From assembly GCA_937935075.1 (NCBI GenBank), contig CALGYB010000036.1, positions 1-49,365 on the forward strand: a stretch of 49,365 nt of DNA, read 5' to 3'. This stretch comes from an uncultured Roseiflexus sp. Lineage in GTDB: Bacteria > Chloroflexota > Chloroflexia > Chloroflexales > Roseiflexaceae. This document shows positions 16,036 through 24,576 of this stretch, piece after piece. How positions within the stretch are numbered: the first letter of the stretch is position 1; each line of letters starts with the position of its first letter. Below the pieces are notes generated by a model. It saw only the letters and a list, made by a program, of their open reading frames with translations, had not been told where the DNA came from and ran no database searches. The position numbers were made by a program, and so were the translations under genes.

Positions 16036-17397
16036 ATGGCTTCGTTCACTCGCTTCATCATCATTGCGACCTGTGCAGCGTCGCTGGCGCTGTCGTTACT
16101 CGCGGCATGCGTCGCTACGCCGGCAGTTGTGACGGCGCCGCCGCCGGATGCCGCTGTTCCGACTGCGGCTGTCTGGGATCAGGCGCCGTTTCCGCTACGA
16201 GTGGCGCCGGATGGCGTGCCGGCCTCTTCATACGCGAATGTGACCCCTTCTCCAACGCTCCAACCCCTCCCCACGCCATTCCCAACCCCCATCCCGCCGA
16301 CGATGCAGCCGCTTGGTCCGGGCGGTATGCCGCATCCACTGCGCGTCCGCCGGTTGCAATTCGGCGTCCATGCCCATCTGTTCTGGACTGATCGCGCGAC
16401 ACCGTTGCGTCTGGCAAAGGATGCCGGTTTTGGCTGGATTCGCCAGCAGATCCACTGGAAAGACCAGGAGGGTCCACCCGGTTTCTATGCCTGGGGCGCA
16501 GAACTCGACGCGCTGATCGCCGATGTCAACGCGCGCGGGCTGAAACTGATGATTTCGGTCGTCCGGTCGCCGAACTTCTATGGGCGCGGCGGCAGTGATG
16601 GACTGCCGGAAAATCCCGAAGCGCTGGGGAACTTCGTGGCGGCGCTGGCGCAGCGGTATAAAGGGCGCATCCACGCCATTCAGATCTGGAATGAGCAAAA
16701 CCTGGCATACGAGAATGGCGGCTATGTTTCAACCGACGATGCCCGGCACTACGTCGAAATCCTCAAGGTTGCGTACCGGCGCATCAAGGAGGTTGACCCG
16801 ACGATCATTGTGGTCAGCGGCGCACCGGCGTCAACCGCCGTCGATAGCCCTGGCGTCGCAATTTCCGATATTCGCTACTACAGTGCCATGTTCGCCTATG
16901 AGAACGGCGTCATTCGCAATTACGTCGATGCGCTCGGCGTCCATCCCGGCGGTTCGGCCAACCCGCCGGAGACCTTCTGGCCCGATGCGCCGAGTCCGGC
17001 GCAGGGATGGACCGACCACCCGACGTTCTACTTCCGCAATGTCGAACGGATTCGCCGCCTGATGGAAGAATACGGGCTGGCGGATATTCCGGTGTGGATC
17101 ACCGAATTCGGGTGGGCGACGCGCAACAACACGCCAGGATTCGAGTTTGGCAACCAGGTATCATATGAACAGCAGGCGCAGTATATCGTCGGCGCTATGC
17201 AATGGACGGCTGAACGGTATCCGTGGGTGGATGCAGTGTTTTTGTGGAACCTGAACTTTGCGCCGCTGCGCGCGCGCAATGGCGAACCCTGGCATGAACA
17301 GGCGTCGTTCAGCATCATCAACACCGATTACACGCCGCGTCCGGCATATTGGGCGATCCAGCAGTACATCCTGGAGTATAATGCCCGGCGTGAGTAA
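16036..17397 (+). CDS. Glycoside-hydrolase-like lipoprotein (GH clan A fold)
   Basis: The 453-residue protein has a lipoprotein signal (SLALSLLAAC, lipobox Cys about 25), a Thr/Pro-rich linker (about 27-100, TPFPTPIPPT), then a TIM-barrel glycosidase-like domain. The clan A signatures are present: IQIWNEQN, with the acid/base Glu preceded by Asn, and VWITEFGWAT, with the nucleophile Glu. The closest groups by motif are GH39/GH5-like proteins; the sugar substrate cannot be read from the sequence. It is expected on the outer face of the membrane. The start at 16036 is supported by AGGAG at 16023-16027. The following membrane-protein gene begins soon after, so a joint transcript is likely. Confidence 0.87.
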   Translation: MASFTRFIIIATCAASLALSLLAACVATPAVVTAPPPDAAVPTAAVWDQAPFPLRVAPDGVPASSYANVTPSPTLQPLPTPFPTPIPPTMQPLGPGGMPHPLRVRRLQFGVHAHLFWTDRATPLRLAKDAGFGWIRQQIHWKDQEGPPGFYAWGAELDALIADVNARGLKLMISVVRSPNFYGRGGSDGLPENPEALGNFVAALAQRYKGRIHAIQIWNEQNLAYENGGYVSTDDARHYVEILKVAYRRIKEVDPTIIVVSGAPASTAVDSPGVAISDIRYYSAMFAYENGVIRNYVDALGVHPGGSANPPETFWPDAPSPAQGWTDHPTFYFRNVERIRRLMEEYGLADIPVWITEFGWATRNNTPGFEFGNQVSYEQQAQYIVGAMQWTAERYPWVDAVFLWNLNFAPLRARNGEPWHEQASFSIINTDYTPRPAYWAIQQYILEYNARRE

Positions 17398-17457
17398 GCG
17401 CCTGTCCGAAACATTGCCACATGACGCGCGGCGCTTCGGCCCGCTCAGCGACCGCCG

Positions 17458-17488
17458 GGCAGGTGAAGGCAATACCTTCGCCCGCCCG
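17458..17488. repeat. Imperfect hairpin repeat (GGTGAAGGCA...TACCTTCGCC family)
   Basis: GGGCAGGTGAAGGCA and TACCTTCGCCCGCCC form an imperfect inverted repeat. It is a variant of the perfect hairpin at 28045-28075. Its place before the hydrophobic start of the next protein argues that the coding region starts downstream of it. Confidence 0.6.
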
Positions 17489-17506
17489 ACATTTTTTCTG
17501 GAACGT

Positions 17507-19474
17507 ATGCTCCTGCTCACCACGCCTGCCAGAGCGTTCATGTTCTGTCGAATGATGACTGCACGCGCCCCGCTTGCCGCTTTTTGCTGTCTTCTCGCCC
17601 TCTATCTGCTCACTGCGAGCGGCCATTTCTACTCCCCCGATGAAGAGGCGATGTACTATGTGACGCGCACCATCGCAACTCGCGCCGATGTCGCCATCGA
17701 AGACGGCGATCTGACGCCGATGCCGCTGCGCGAAGGACGTGATGGGCGCAGGTTTTCGCCGTATGGCATTCTCCCATCATTAGCGGCGCTCCCATTCTTT
17801 GCACTCGGCGCGCTCTTCTCCAGCGGCGCGCCGGTCGAGGTCTATGAGTATCTCACCCGCTTCGGCGTCAGTCTCCTGAATGCGGTGGTGACTGCTGCAA
17901 CCGGCGCTGTGTTGTTCGCATTCGTGGCAGCACTGGGGTATGACAGACGCGCCGCGTGGCTGACGACTGCCGCGTTTGGCGTGGCAAGCCTGGCATGGCC
18001 CTATGCCCGGACGTTCTTCTCCGAACCGCTGACCGGTCTGCTGCTGCTGTGCGCGGTGGAACGGGCGTATGCCGCTCAGGCGCAGAATGACCGACGAGCG
18101 CTGTTGGCGGCAGGGGTTGTGGCAGGGCTGCTGATCGCAACGCGCATCGCAGCCGCCATTGCGTTGCCATTCCTGGCGCTGTATGTCGCAATGGCCGCGT
18201 GGTCGCACCAATCCCCCGATCTGGACGGTGTATCCATTGGTGTGGCGGCGCGGTTGCGCACCGTGGCGGCGCGTCTGGGTCGCTGGGGGTTGGGGCTGGT
18301 TCCTGGCATGACGTTGGTGATCGGCTACAACCTGGCGCGTTTCGGCATGCCGCTGGCGAGCGGGTATGGCGATGAGGCGAGCGCATTCACGACGCCGCTG
18401 CTGACCGGCTTGACCGGGTTGTTGCTCAGCTCCGGGAAGAGCCTTTTCCTCTACGCGCCGGTGGCGCTGCTGGCGCTGGCGGGAGCGCCGCTCCTCTGGC
18501 GGCGCCGGCGCCTGGAGACGGCGCTCTTGATCGGGTTGGTCGTTGCAAATGTGCTACTTTACGCGCACTGGCACGCCTGGGACGGCGGCGGCGTCTGGGG
18601 ACCGCGCCTGTTGCTGCCGATCGTGCCGCTGCTGGCGGTGCTGGCGGCGCCGGTGTTCGAGCGTGCGGCGGCAGGCGGCAGCATTGTGACCCGTTCGGTC
18701 ACCGGTGCAATCCTGGCATTGGGGACGATCAACGCGCTGGCAGGCGTCATTGTCAATCCGTCAATCTACCTCAACACGGGCATTCCTCGCCGGCTCATCT
18801 ACTTCGACGCGGCGCACTCGCCGCTGCTGGCGCACTGGCGCATCGCGGCGGAACGCTGGCAGGCGCGATACGGCGACGGGCAGTGCGTCCTCGGCGACGG
18901 GTTCTACTTTTCGGAAGCGCGCAATGCGCTGCTGCCGCGCATGACCGGCGGCTGGGGGGTGATCGCCTGTCACAACAACAGACCGGCGCTCCTCACGATC
19001 CGCATCAACGACGACCGTCCGGCAGGCGCGCCGCCGGGCAACCCGACGCTCGACATTGCCGGACGACAGGCAGCGTTGCGCGGCGGTCAGGGGAGTGTGG
19101 TGCGGATAATGGTTCCGCCGGGCGAGTCGCTCGTGCTGCGGGCGCAGCCGTTTACGCAGACGATACCAGGAACGGAGCGGCAGCGGATGGTCGGGCTGCG
19201 CGTCGATGAGATTTCCGCTGTTGATGATCGTGGCGGTCGCCTGCCTTTCTCCGATGCCGCCATCGAACCGCCGCCGGCAAGTCCACGCTACCGCTGGGGG
19301 TGGTATTTCGTCCCAACCGTCCGCCACACAACCGACCTGTGGATCGGGTATTTGCTGCGGAGCGAGGTTGGTCCGCTCCGTGCAGCAGCAGTTGTGGCGC
19401 TGATGATCGGCGTGGTGTTGGCGGCAGGTGTGGCGGGGGCATGGATGTTGAAGGGGCAAGGTGTTGAACGTTGA
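17507..19474 (+). CDS. Polytopic membrane protein, GT-C glycosyltransferase-like
   Basis: The 655-residue protein has about ten hydrophobic segments over residues 25-470, then a soluble C-terminal part (about 480-610) and one last membrane helix near the end. SGHFYSPDEEAMYYVTR (about 38-54), an acidic motif in the first external loop, resembles the DE-type motif of GT-C enzymes such as ArnT/PMT-like proteins, which use polyprenyl-linked sugars. The donor and acceptor are unknown. The start is uncertain: ATG 17507 (weak GGA before it), 17552 and 17555 are all in frame, and the hairpin repeat at 17458-17488 makes earlier starts unlikely. It follows the glycosidase-like lipoprotein gene and precedes other secreted proteins, consistent with cell-surface work. 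Confidence 0.7.
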   Translation: MLLLTTPARAFMFCRMMTARAPLAAFCCLLALYLLTASGHFYSPDEEAMYYVTRTIATRADVAIEDGDLTPMPLREGRDGRRFSPYGILPSLAALPFFALGALFSSGAPVEVYEYLTRFGVSLLNAVVTAATGAVLFAFVAALGYDRRAAWLTTAAFGVASLAWPYARTFFSEPLTGLLLLCAVERAYAAQAQNDRRALLAAGVVAGLLIATRIAAAIALPFLALYVAMAAWSHQSPDLDGVSIGVAARLRTVAARLGRWGLGLVPGMTLVIGYNLARFGMPLASGYGDEASAFTTPLLTGLTGLLLSSGKSLFLYAPVALLALAGAPLLWRRRRLETALLIGLVVANVLLYAHWHAWDGGGVWGPRLLLPIVPLLAVLAAPVFERAAAGGSIVTRSVTGAILALGTINALAGVIVNPSIYLNTGIPRRLIYFDAAHSPLLAHWRIAAERWQARYGDGQCVLGDGFYFSEARNALLPRMTGGWGVIACHNNRPALLTIRINDDRPAGAPPGNPTLDIAGRQAALRGGQGSVVRIMVPPGESLVLRAQPFTQTIPGTERQRMVGLRVDEISAVDDRGGRLPFSDAAIEPPPASPRYRWGWYFVPTVRHTTDLWIGYLLRSEVGPLRAAAVVALMIGVVLAAGVAGAWMLKGQGVER

Positions 19475-19569
19475 ACGTAGGAGGGTGGAGGGGTTGCCGG
19501 TTGCAGGTTGCAGGCGGGAAGGTGGTTCCTTATCTCTAACCCCTAACCCACGAAAAGAGAGGAACCTGC

Positions 19570-21615
19570 ATGCATTCACGTCGTTCATTCCTGGCGCTGA
19601 TCCTGATCGCGCTGCCTGGATTGCTACTGACATTGAGCAATCCGCCGGTGCGCGCGGATGTGGCATATCCCGCATCTGGCGCATCGGTCTATCTCCCGTT
19701 CGTCACGCGCCCCGCGGCGGTCGATCTGGTTCTCAACCAGGTCGAGATCACCCAATCGGTGCAGAACAGCAGTAACAGCGTGCCGCTGGTTGCCGGACGC
19801 GCGACCGTGATGCGGGCGTATGTGACCGTATCCGGTGCGGCGGAACTGTCCGATGTGGTTGTGGAGGCTTCAGCAACGCGCAACGGCGCGCCGTTGCCCG
19901 GTTCGCCGCGCCGCTCTGGTCCGCGCACGGTCACAACGAGCGCTTCGCGCGCGAACTACGCCAGCAGTTTCAATATCGCCCTTCCAACTGAATGGCTGTC
20001 GGGAAATGTGCAAGTCAGCGTTGTCGTTGATCCCGACAACCGGATCGTGGAATTGAACGAGTCAAATAATCGCCTGACGCGCACACTGGAATTTCTGGCA
20101 GTGCCGCAGCTCGATCTGACGATTGTGCCGATCGAGTATACGCATACGCCGAACGGACGCACGTACCCGGCGCCGACGCGCGATACCGTCAGCGACTGGA
20201 TCATGCGCGCCTACCCGATCAACGGCGTCAACGTGCGGCTGCGTGCGCCACTATCGTTCACCGGCGATCTGCGGAGCGGCGCTGAATGGGAGCGCCTCCT
20301 TAATGTGATCACGTCAGTCAAGCAGGGTGATGGTGCGCGATCCTCGCGGGTGTACTACGGTCTGATACCGATTGCAAACGGCAGCGACCGCTGGTTCAGC
20401 AGCGGCATCGCCGGCATTGGCTGGATTGGCCTGCGCGCCTCGCTGGGACTTGATCTGACCGGCGCTGCGGATGCTGCCGGTCAATTAGCGGCGCACGAGA
20501 TCGGGCACAACCTGGGGCGCTACCACGCGCCATGCGGCGTCAGCGGCGATCCACGGCAACCTTTTCCCTATGCGAATGGCTCGATTGGACCAGATGTGTA
20601 TGGTTTGGATATCAGCCGCGCGCGCGTCTGGACCTCAACCGCACCAGATAACACGAAGGACTTGATGAGTTACTGCCGACCGCAGTGGGTCTCGGATTTC
20701 ACCTACCAGGGGCTGTTGAACAATCAGCGCGTCTATGGCGCCAGCGTTGCGCCGGTTGGAACCGGGTATCTGGTGCGCGCTGTGTTGGCGAAAGATGGTT
20801 CGGCTACGCTGGAACCGGTGTACGCCCTCGACCATGTTGCCCTGGACGCGCCGCAGTCCGGCGAGTATACTATCGAATTGCTGGACGCCGCCGGAACCGT
20901 GCTTGCCTCTCACACCGTCACAGCCGTCGAAGCCGAAGGACCGTATTATTACGGCGAGGCGCCGGTGCATCACGACCATGACCATACCTATCGTTCGGTG
21001 ATCGCCATCGTGCCTGCGCCGGCGGGAATAGCGATGCGGGTGCGTCTGGTGCGCGATGGCGTCGTGATCGCGGAGCGATCGATCAGGAATGGCGCAGCGC
21101 CGGCAGTCACTCAGGCAGCGCTTGCGCAGGAGAACGCCTTCTGGGTGCTCTCCTGGTCGAATGCGACTGTACCAGCGCTCGTGCGTTACACGCACGACGA
21201 CGTGCACTGGACGACCCTTGGCGTTGATCTGGTCGGCGGGCGATTGACCATCGATCCCGACACACTTTCTGGCGGCGGTCGAGGGCGGTTCGAGGTTGTG
21301 CAATCTGACGGCGCCACGCTCACCGTCGATGGAGCGCCGATGGTCGCTGCATATGACGCACCGCCACAGGTGTGGATCAATGGTCCTGCCACGCTGCCAG
21401 CCGGCGCGCCGTTGCTCCTCTACGGGCGGGCTTCGGACCGCGAGGATGGCGCTATCGCGGATCTGTCCTGGAGCGTCAACGGCACACCTGCGGATGCAGG
21501 GCAGGCGTTGATGCTGGATAACCTCACACCCGGCGCATACCATATTCGCATGACGGCGCGTGACAGCGCGGGAAACGAGACGGAGGCGGAACATACCGTG
21601 GTCGTCGGTCCGTAG
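19570..21615 (+). CDS. Secreted metzincin-like metalloprotease with CARDB-type domain
   Basis: The 681-residue protein has a signal peptide (FLALILIALPGLLLTL). A CARDB-like beta domain follows (about 50-180, ending in VVDPDNRIVELNESNNRLTR, the typical CARDB end). A metalloprotease core (about 185-380) contains the zinc motif AAHEIGHNLGRYHAPCG (HExxHxxxxxH) and a Met-turn-like DLMSYC. The C-terminal 300 residues are beta-rich with Ig-like segments (PPQVWINGPATLPAGAPLLL). It is probably released or held at the cell surface and cuts extracellular protein. A GAGAGGAA ribosome site precedes the ATG. The gene sits between two cell-surface genes on the same strand. The peptidase family number is uncertain; M66-like is possible. 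Confidence 0.82.
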   Translation: MHSRRSFLALILIALPGLLLTLSNPPVRADVAYPASGASVYLPFVTRPAAVDLVLNQVEITQSVQNSSNSVPLVAGRATVMRAYVTVSGAAELSDVVVEASATRNGAPLPGSPRRSGPRTVTTSASRANYASSFNIALPTEWLSGNVQVSVVVDPDNRIVELNESNNRLTRTLEFLAVPQLDLTIVPIEYTHTPNGRTYPAPTRDTVSDWIMRAYPINGVNVRLRAPLSFTGDLRSGAEWERLLNVITSVKQGDGARSSRVYYGLIPIANGSDRWFSSGIAGIGWIGLRASLGLDLTGAADAAGQLAAHEIGHNLGRYHAPCGVSGDPRQPFPYANGSIGPDVYGLDISRARVWTSTAPDNTKDLMSYCRPQWVSDFTYQGLLNNQRVYGASVAPVGTGYLVRAVLAKDGSATLEPVYALDHVALDAPQSGEYTIELLDAAGTVLASHTVTAVEAEGPYYYGEAPVHHDHDHTYRSVIAIVPAPAGIAMRVRLVRDGVVIAERSIRNGAAPAVTQAALAQENAFWVLSWSNATVPALVRYTHDDVHWTTLGVDLVGGRLTIDPDTLSGGGRGRFEVVQSDGATLTVDGAPMVAAYDAPPQVWINGPATLPAGAPLLLYGRASDREDGAIADLSWSVNGTPADAGQALMLDNLTPGAYHIRMTARDSAGNETEAEHTVVVGP

Positions 21616-21683
21616 CGCCGTTGCAACGGTTCTGCATTGCAGGCATCTCTCACACAAAGGCGCGAAGGCGCAAAGAAACAGAC

Positions 21684-23831
21684 GTGGATTCGTTTGAACA
21701 GATCATACGTCAACACGGCGACGATCTCTATCGCCTTGCGGTGTTGCTGACGCCCGATCCAACCGCAGCGAATGCGCTCACGCAGCGGGTCGCCCGCCGT
21801 TTTCGTGATCGTAACCCTGCCGATGTGCTCGAAGTGGCGCGCGCCCTGCTCGAACATGCATACACACGACACAACCCGCTGCGTCGCAACGCATCACCTG
21901 GCTGGACGACTGCGCCTGACGTCAAGCCCGAGGCCGCGCCGTTGCTTACTGCAATTGCGCGCCTGCCAGATGCACAACGGTTCGCGTTGGGGATGACGGT
22001 GCTGCATGCCTTCGATGGCGCGGATCGTTCAGCATACGCCATTGTCGGGCAAGAGTGGCGCGCGCTGGTGAGGGATGCGCTGTTGTCGTCGTTGCCGGCC
22101 ATTGATCCCGACATCGATCCATCACGCTTCGACCCCGATCAGGCGCCCGAAGAATGTCGGGCAACGCGAGCGGCGCTGATCCTCGACCTGACGGCAGCCT
22201 CCGATAGTTCCGAGGTGCGCGGGCATCTGGCGCTGTGCGAGACGTGCCGGCAGGCGGCGCGCGACTGGCGGCGCGCCGTGGTGCAGGTGGAAGAGACGCT
22301 GCGCGATGCGTTGCGCCCATGTCGGCTGCCGGAAGACGTTGCGGCACAGGCAATCGCCGCAGCGCGTCATGATCCGCGTCCAATTGGACGGCGCCTGATC
22401 GAAAGTCGCTGGTCGCGTCGCGCGTTGCTGCCACTGGCAGTGCTATTCCTGATCGTACTGATCGTCTGGCCCCGCGGGCAGGCGGAGGAGTCGTCCGTTC
22501 CCGCTGTTCCCGCCTATTCGCCCCGCGAATTGCTCGCACGCGTGGAGCAGACCCTGTATACCCCATCGCCTGGTGAGGGAAGCTGGCAGGGCAGGTATCT
22601 CATTCGCTGGACGTTTGTCGACCAGACGTATGCCAACCTGCGCGGCGATCTCTGGATCGACCGCGAGACCGGGCAGCACCGCATCCAGCTGGTTCATCAG
22701 CAGGGGGGCGCTCCCTACGAATTTCAACTGGCCGATAGCCGGGATCAAGCGTGGTACGCAGTCGCGCCAGCCTACAGCGCAACGCTGGGACTGCCGTTCG
22801 CGGGCGAAGACTCACAGGGCATTCAGGCGAATGCCGACCCTGACATGCGGCAGCGTCTGTTAGGGGCGCGGTTGAACAGCGGAGCGTGGGCGACGCCGCG
22901 CCTCTATCTGGCGCAGGCGCGCACGGCAGAGGTGCAGAGTTGGGGACGACAGCACCTTGACGACGGCACACAGGTCGAGGTGATCGGATTTCGCGGCGTA
23001 AGCCTGCTTGGTTTCCCTCCCGATGCACCCAATGCTGGCGACACAAGCGCCACGATTCTGCTGGCGATCGATGGAGCGACCGGTTCCTTGCGCGAAATCC
23101 GTGAACTGATCGGTCCATCTGAGGGCGAGCAGGTGAGCCGCACAGTCTGGACATTTGACGGCGGGCGCGAAGTGGATCCGCGCGAGGAAGCGCGTCTTTT
23201 CGGCATAGCATTTGCCTGGAATGGGCGGGGGAAGTTTATCAGGCAGGATGAAATCGTATCGCCGTACTTTCCGCTCATTCCAGCAGAGTCATTCATCTCG
23301 CTGCCCCGGGCAATGCGTGAGATAAGCGTGCTCCCTGACCCGCCTTCCGATACCGTTGAGGCAATCCTGATACACGGCGCACCGATGCTTGATGATGGGA
23401 TGTGGCACAGGTATATCGCAATCTACACGGGTTCAGGACGACGGTTGAGCATCAAGGTGCTGCCTGCATCAAACGCCCAGGCGCCAGACGAGTTCATCAA
23501 TGCCGATGTCGAGCAGGTTCGTGTGGGAGCGTATGGCGTCTGGTTACGTCCAGGTCTCCGTTGGAATTATCAGGCGATTGTCGTCGATGGAGAGTCGCCG
23601 TTATGGGGAGCGCCTGGAGATGGCGGCGACGCATATTCACGGACATATCGGGCGACTCTCGCAGATAGACGGTCGCCTCTATGGGAATATGTTGCGCAAG
23701 TAGAGGCGCAGGGGTATACACGAGCCGAGTTGCTAAAGGTGCTGGCGTCGCTCGATGTTATGACGCCGCAGCGCTATGAGGAGCAGCGATCATTCTTCGT
23801 GACCGGCGCAGCCGACGCAACCCATCGCTGA
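21684..23831 (+). CDS. Fusion of sigma-factor-like, anti-sigma zinc-finger, membrane and outer domains
   Basis: The 715-residue protein starts at a GTG (21684) just after a CACAAAGGCGCGAAGGCGCA repeat. Residues 1-45 (SFEQIIRQHGDDLYRLAVLL) look like sigma-70 region 2 of ECF factors. LPDAQRFALGMTVLHAFDG (about 98-116) resembles region 4, but the DNA-reading helix is poor. A zinc-finger anti-sigma motif (HLALCETCRQAARDW, about 180-194) follows, then one membrane helix (about 250-268), then a 440-residue outer domain without known motifs. A sigma-like part and its usual inhibitor in one chain suggest a surface sensor that no longer works as a normal sigma factor. The role is inferred from domain order only. 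Confidence 0.65.
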   Translation: MDSFEQIIRQHGDDLYRLAVLLTPDPTAANALTQRVARRFRDRNPADVLEVARALLEHAYTRHNPLRRNASPGWTTAPDVKPEAAPLLTAIARLPDAQRFALGMTVLHAFDGADRSAYAIVGQEWRALVRDALLSSLPAIDPDIDPSRFDPDQAPEECRATRAALILDLTAASDSSEVRGHLALCETCRQAARDWRRAVVQVEETLRDALRPCRLPEDVAAQAIAAARHDPRPIGRRLIESRWSRRALLPLAVLFLIVLIVWPRGQAEESSVPAVPAYSPRELLARVEQTLYTPSPGEGSWQGRYLIRWTFVDQTYANLRGDLWIDRETGQHRIQLVHQQGGAPYEFQLADSRDQAWYAVAPAYSATLGLPFAGEDSQGIQANADPDMRQRLLGARLNSGAWATPRLYLAQARTAEVQSWGRQHLDDGTQVEVIGFRGVSLLGFPPDAPNAGDTSATILLAIDGATGSLREIRELIGPSEGEQVSRTVWTFDGGREVDPREEARLFGIAFAWNGRGKFIRQDEIVSPYFPLIPAESFISLPRAMREISVLPDPPSDTVEAILIHGAPMLDDGMWHRYIAIYTGSGRRLSIKVLPASNAQAPDEFINADVEQVRVGAYGVWLRPGLRWNYQAIVVDGESPLWGAPGDGGDAYSRTYRATLADRRSPLWEYVAQVEAQGYTRAELLKVLASLDVMTPQRYEEQRSFFVTGAADATHR

Positions 23832-23841
23832 ACGGGATGTA

Positions 23842-24330
23842 TCACTGGTTCTCTTCGCGGCGCTGAAGTTGTTCGGCAGCCTGCCGTTGCACCCAGAGCG
23901 GCGGCACGCCGTAGAAGGCGCGTTCAGCGTCGGTGACGGCGGGATCGACACGCCCGACCGTCCACCGTCCATTTTCGCGGATGAATTGTGTGCCAAAGCG
24001 CTGCGGCTGCCCGCGCGCCAGCAATGATCGATCCCAGGCAGCGGCAATAATCGACCATGCGCGCGGATCGCCCAGGTTTGCCGCGCGGCGCGCCAGCAGG
24101 CGCGCCAATTCCCAGTGCGCCGGTTCTTCGCCGTAGAGCATCACCAGCGAGGCATGGTAAAAGTCGCGCTCGGTTTGCAGTTTCCCCTGCGCATACAAGG
24201 TTGCGACGCGAGCACGACGCTGCCGACCGCGCCGGAAGCGATCCTCAGCGTCGGCGTCGAGGTCGATGATCTGCTCCTCCGCCAGTCGCTCCAGCTCGGC
24301 ACTGACATCATCTGACATATAAGCATCCAT
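23842..24330 (-). CDS. DUF6624-like protein of unknown function
   Basis: The 162-residue protein has an acidic, helical N-terminal part (SAELERLAEEQIIDLDADAE) and a block with GQPQRFGTQFIRENGRW, then VTDAERAFYGVPPLWVQ, similar to the pattern of DUF6624 proteins (QR-YGTQ ... R---G-PPL). No signal or membrane segment is seen. The function of the family is unknown to me. The start at 24330 is preferred because AGGAG lies 7 bases before it; in-frame ATGs at 24345 and 24318 are possible. It converges on the sigma/anti-sigma fusion with only 10 bases between the stops. Confidence 0.65.
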   Translation of the reverse strand: MDAYMSDDVSAELERLAEEQIIDLDADAEDRFRRGRQRRARVATLYAQGKLQTERDFYHASLVMLYGEEPAHWELARLLARRAANLGDPRAWSIIAAAWDRSLLARGQPQRFGTQFIRENGRWTVGRVDPAVTDAERAFYGVPPLWVQRQAAEQLQRREENQ

Positions 24331-24375
24331 AGCGTGCTCCTGCAACCTGCACGATCATTATACCACTTTGCAGGT

Positions 24376-24547
24376 GCAGGCGACCGCCACTCGACGACAG
24401 AAGGCGACTGAGGGAGGCGCCCGCCGCCCGACACCACTCCCGGGTCGCTGCCGTTCAGGGCGCAGGCGACCGCCACTCGACGACAGAAGGCGACTGAGGG
24501 AGGCGCCCGCCGCCCGACACCACTCCCGGATCGCTGCCGTTCAGGGC
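24376..24547. repeat. Two-copy 86-bp tandem repeat
   Basis: Two nearly identical 86-base units start GCAGGCGACCGCCACTCGAC at 24376 and 24462 and differ at one base seen near their ends (CGGGTCG versus CGGATCG). A third, broken start follows at 24548 (GCAGGTGATGGTCACC). Related words occur near 32205-32235. The repeat fills the gap between the DUF6624-like gene and the solenoid operon. Confidence 0.85.
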
Positions 24548-24576
24548 GCAGGTGATGGTCACCCTGGGGATAACCC

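Noticed and set aside
21621-21683. In-frame ATG at 21621 as start of the sigma/anti-sigma fusion
   Set aside because: The extra 21 codons are a common intergenic repeat (CAAAGGCGCGAAGGCGCA), so the GTG at 21684 is preferred.
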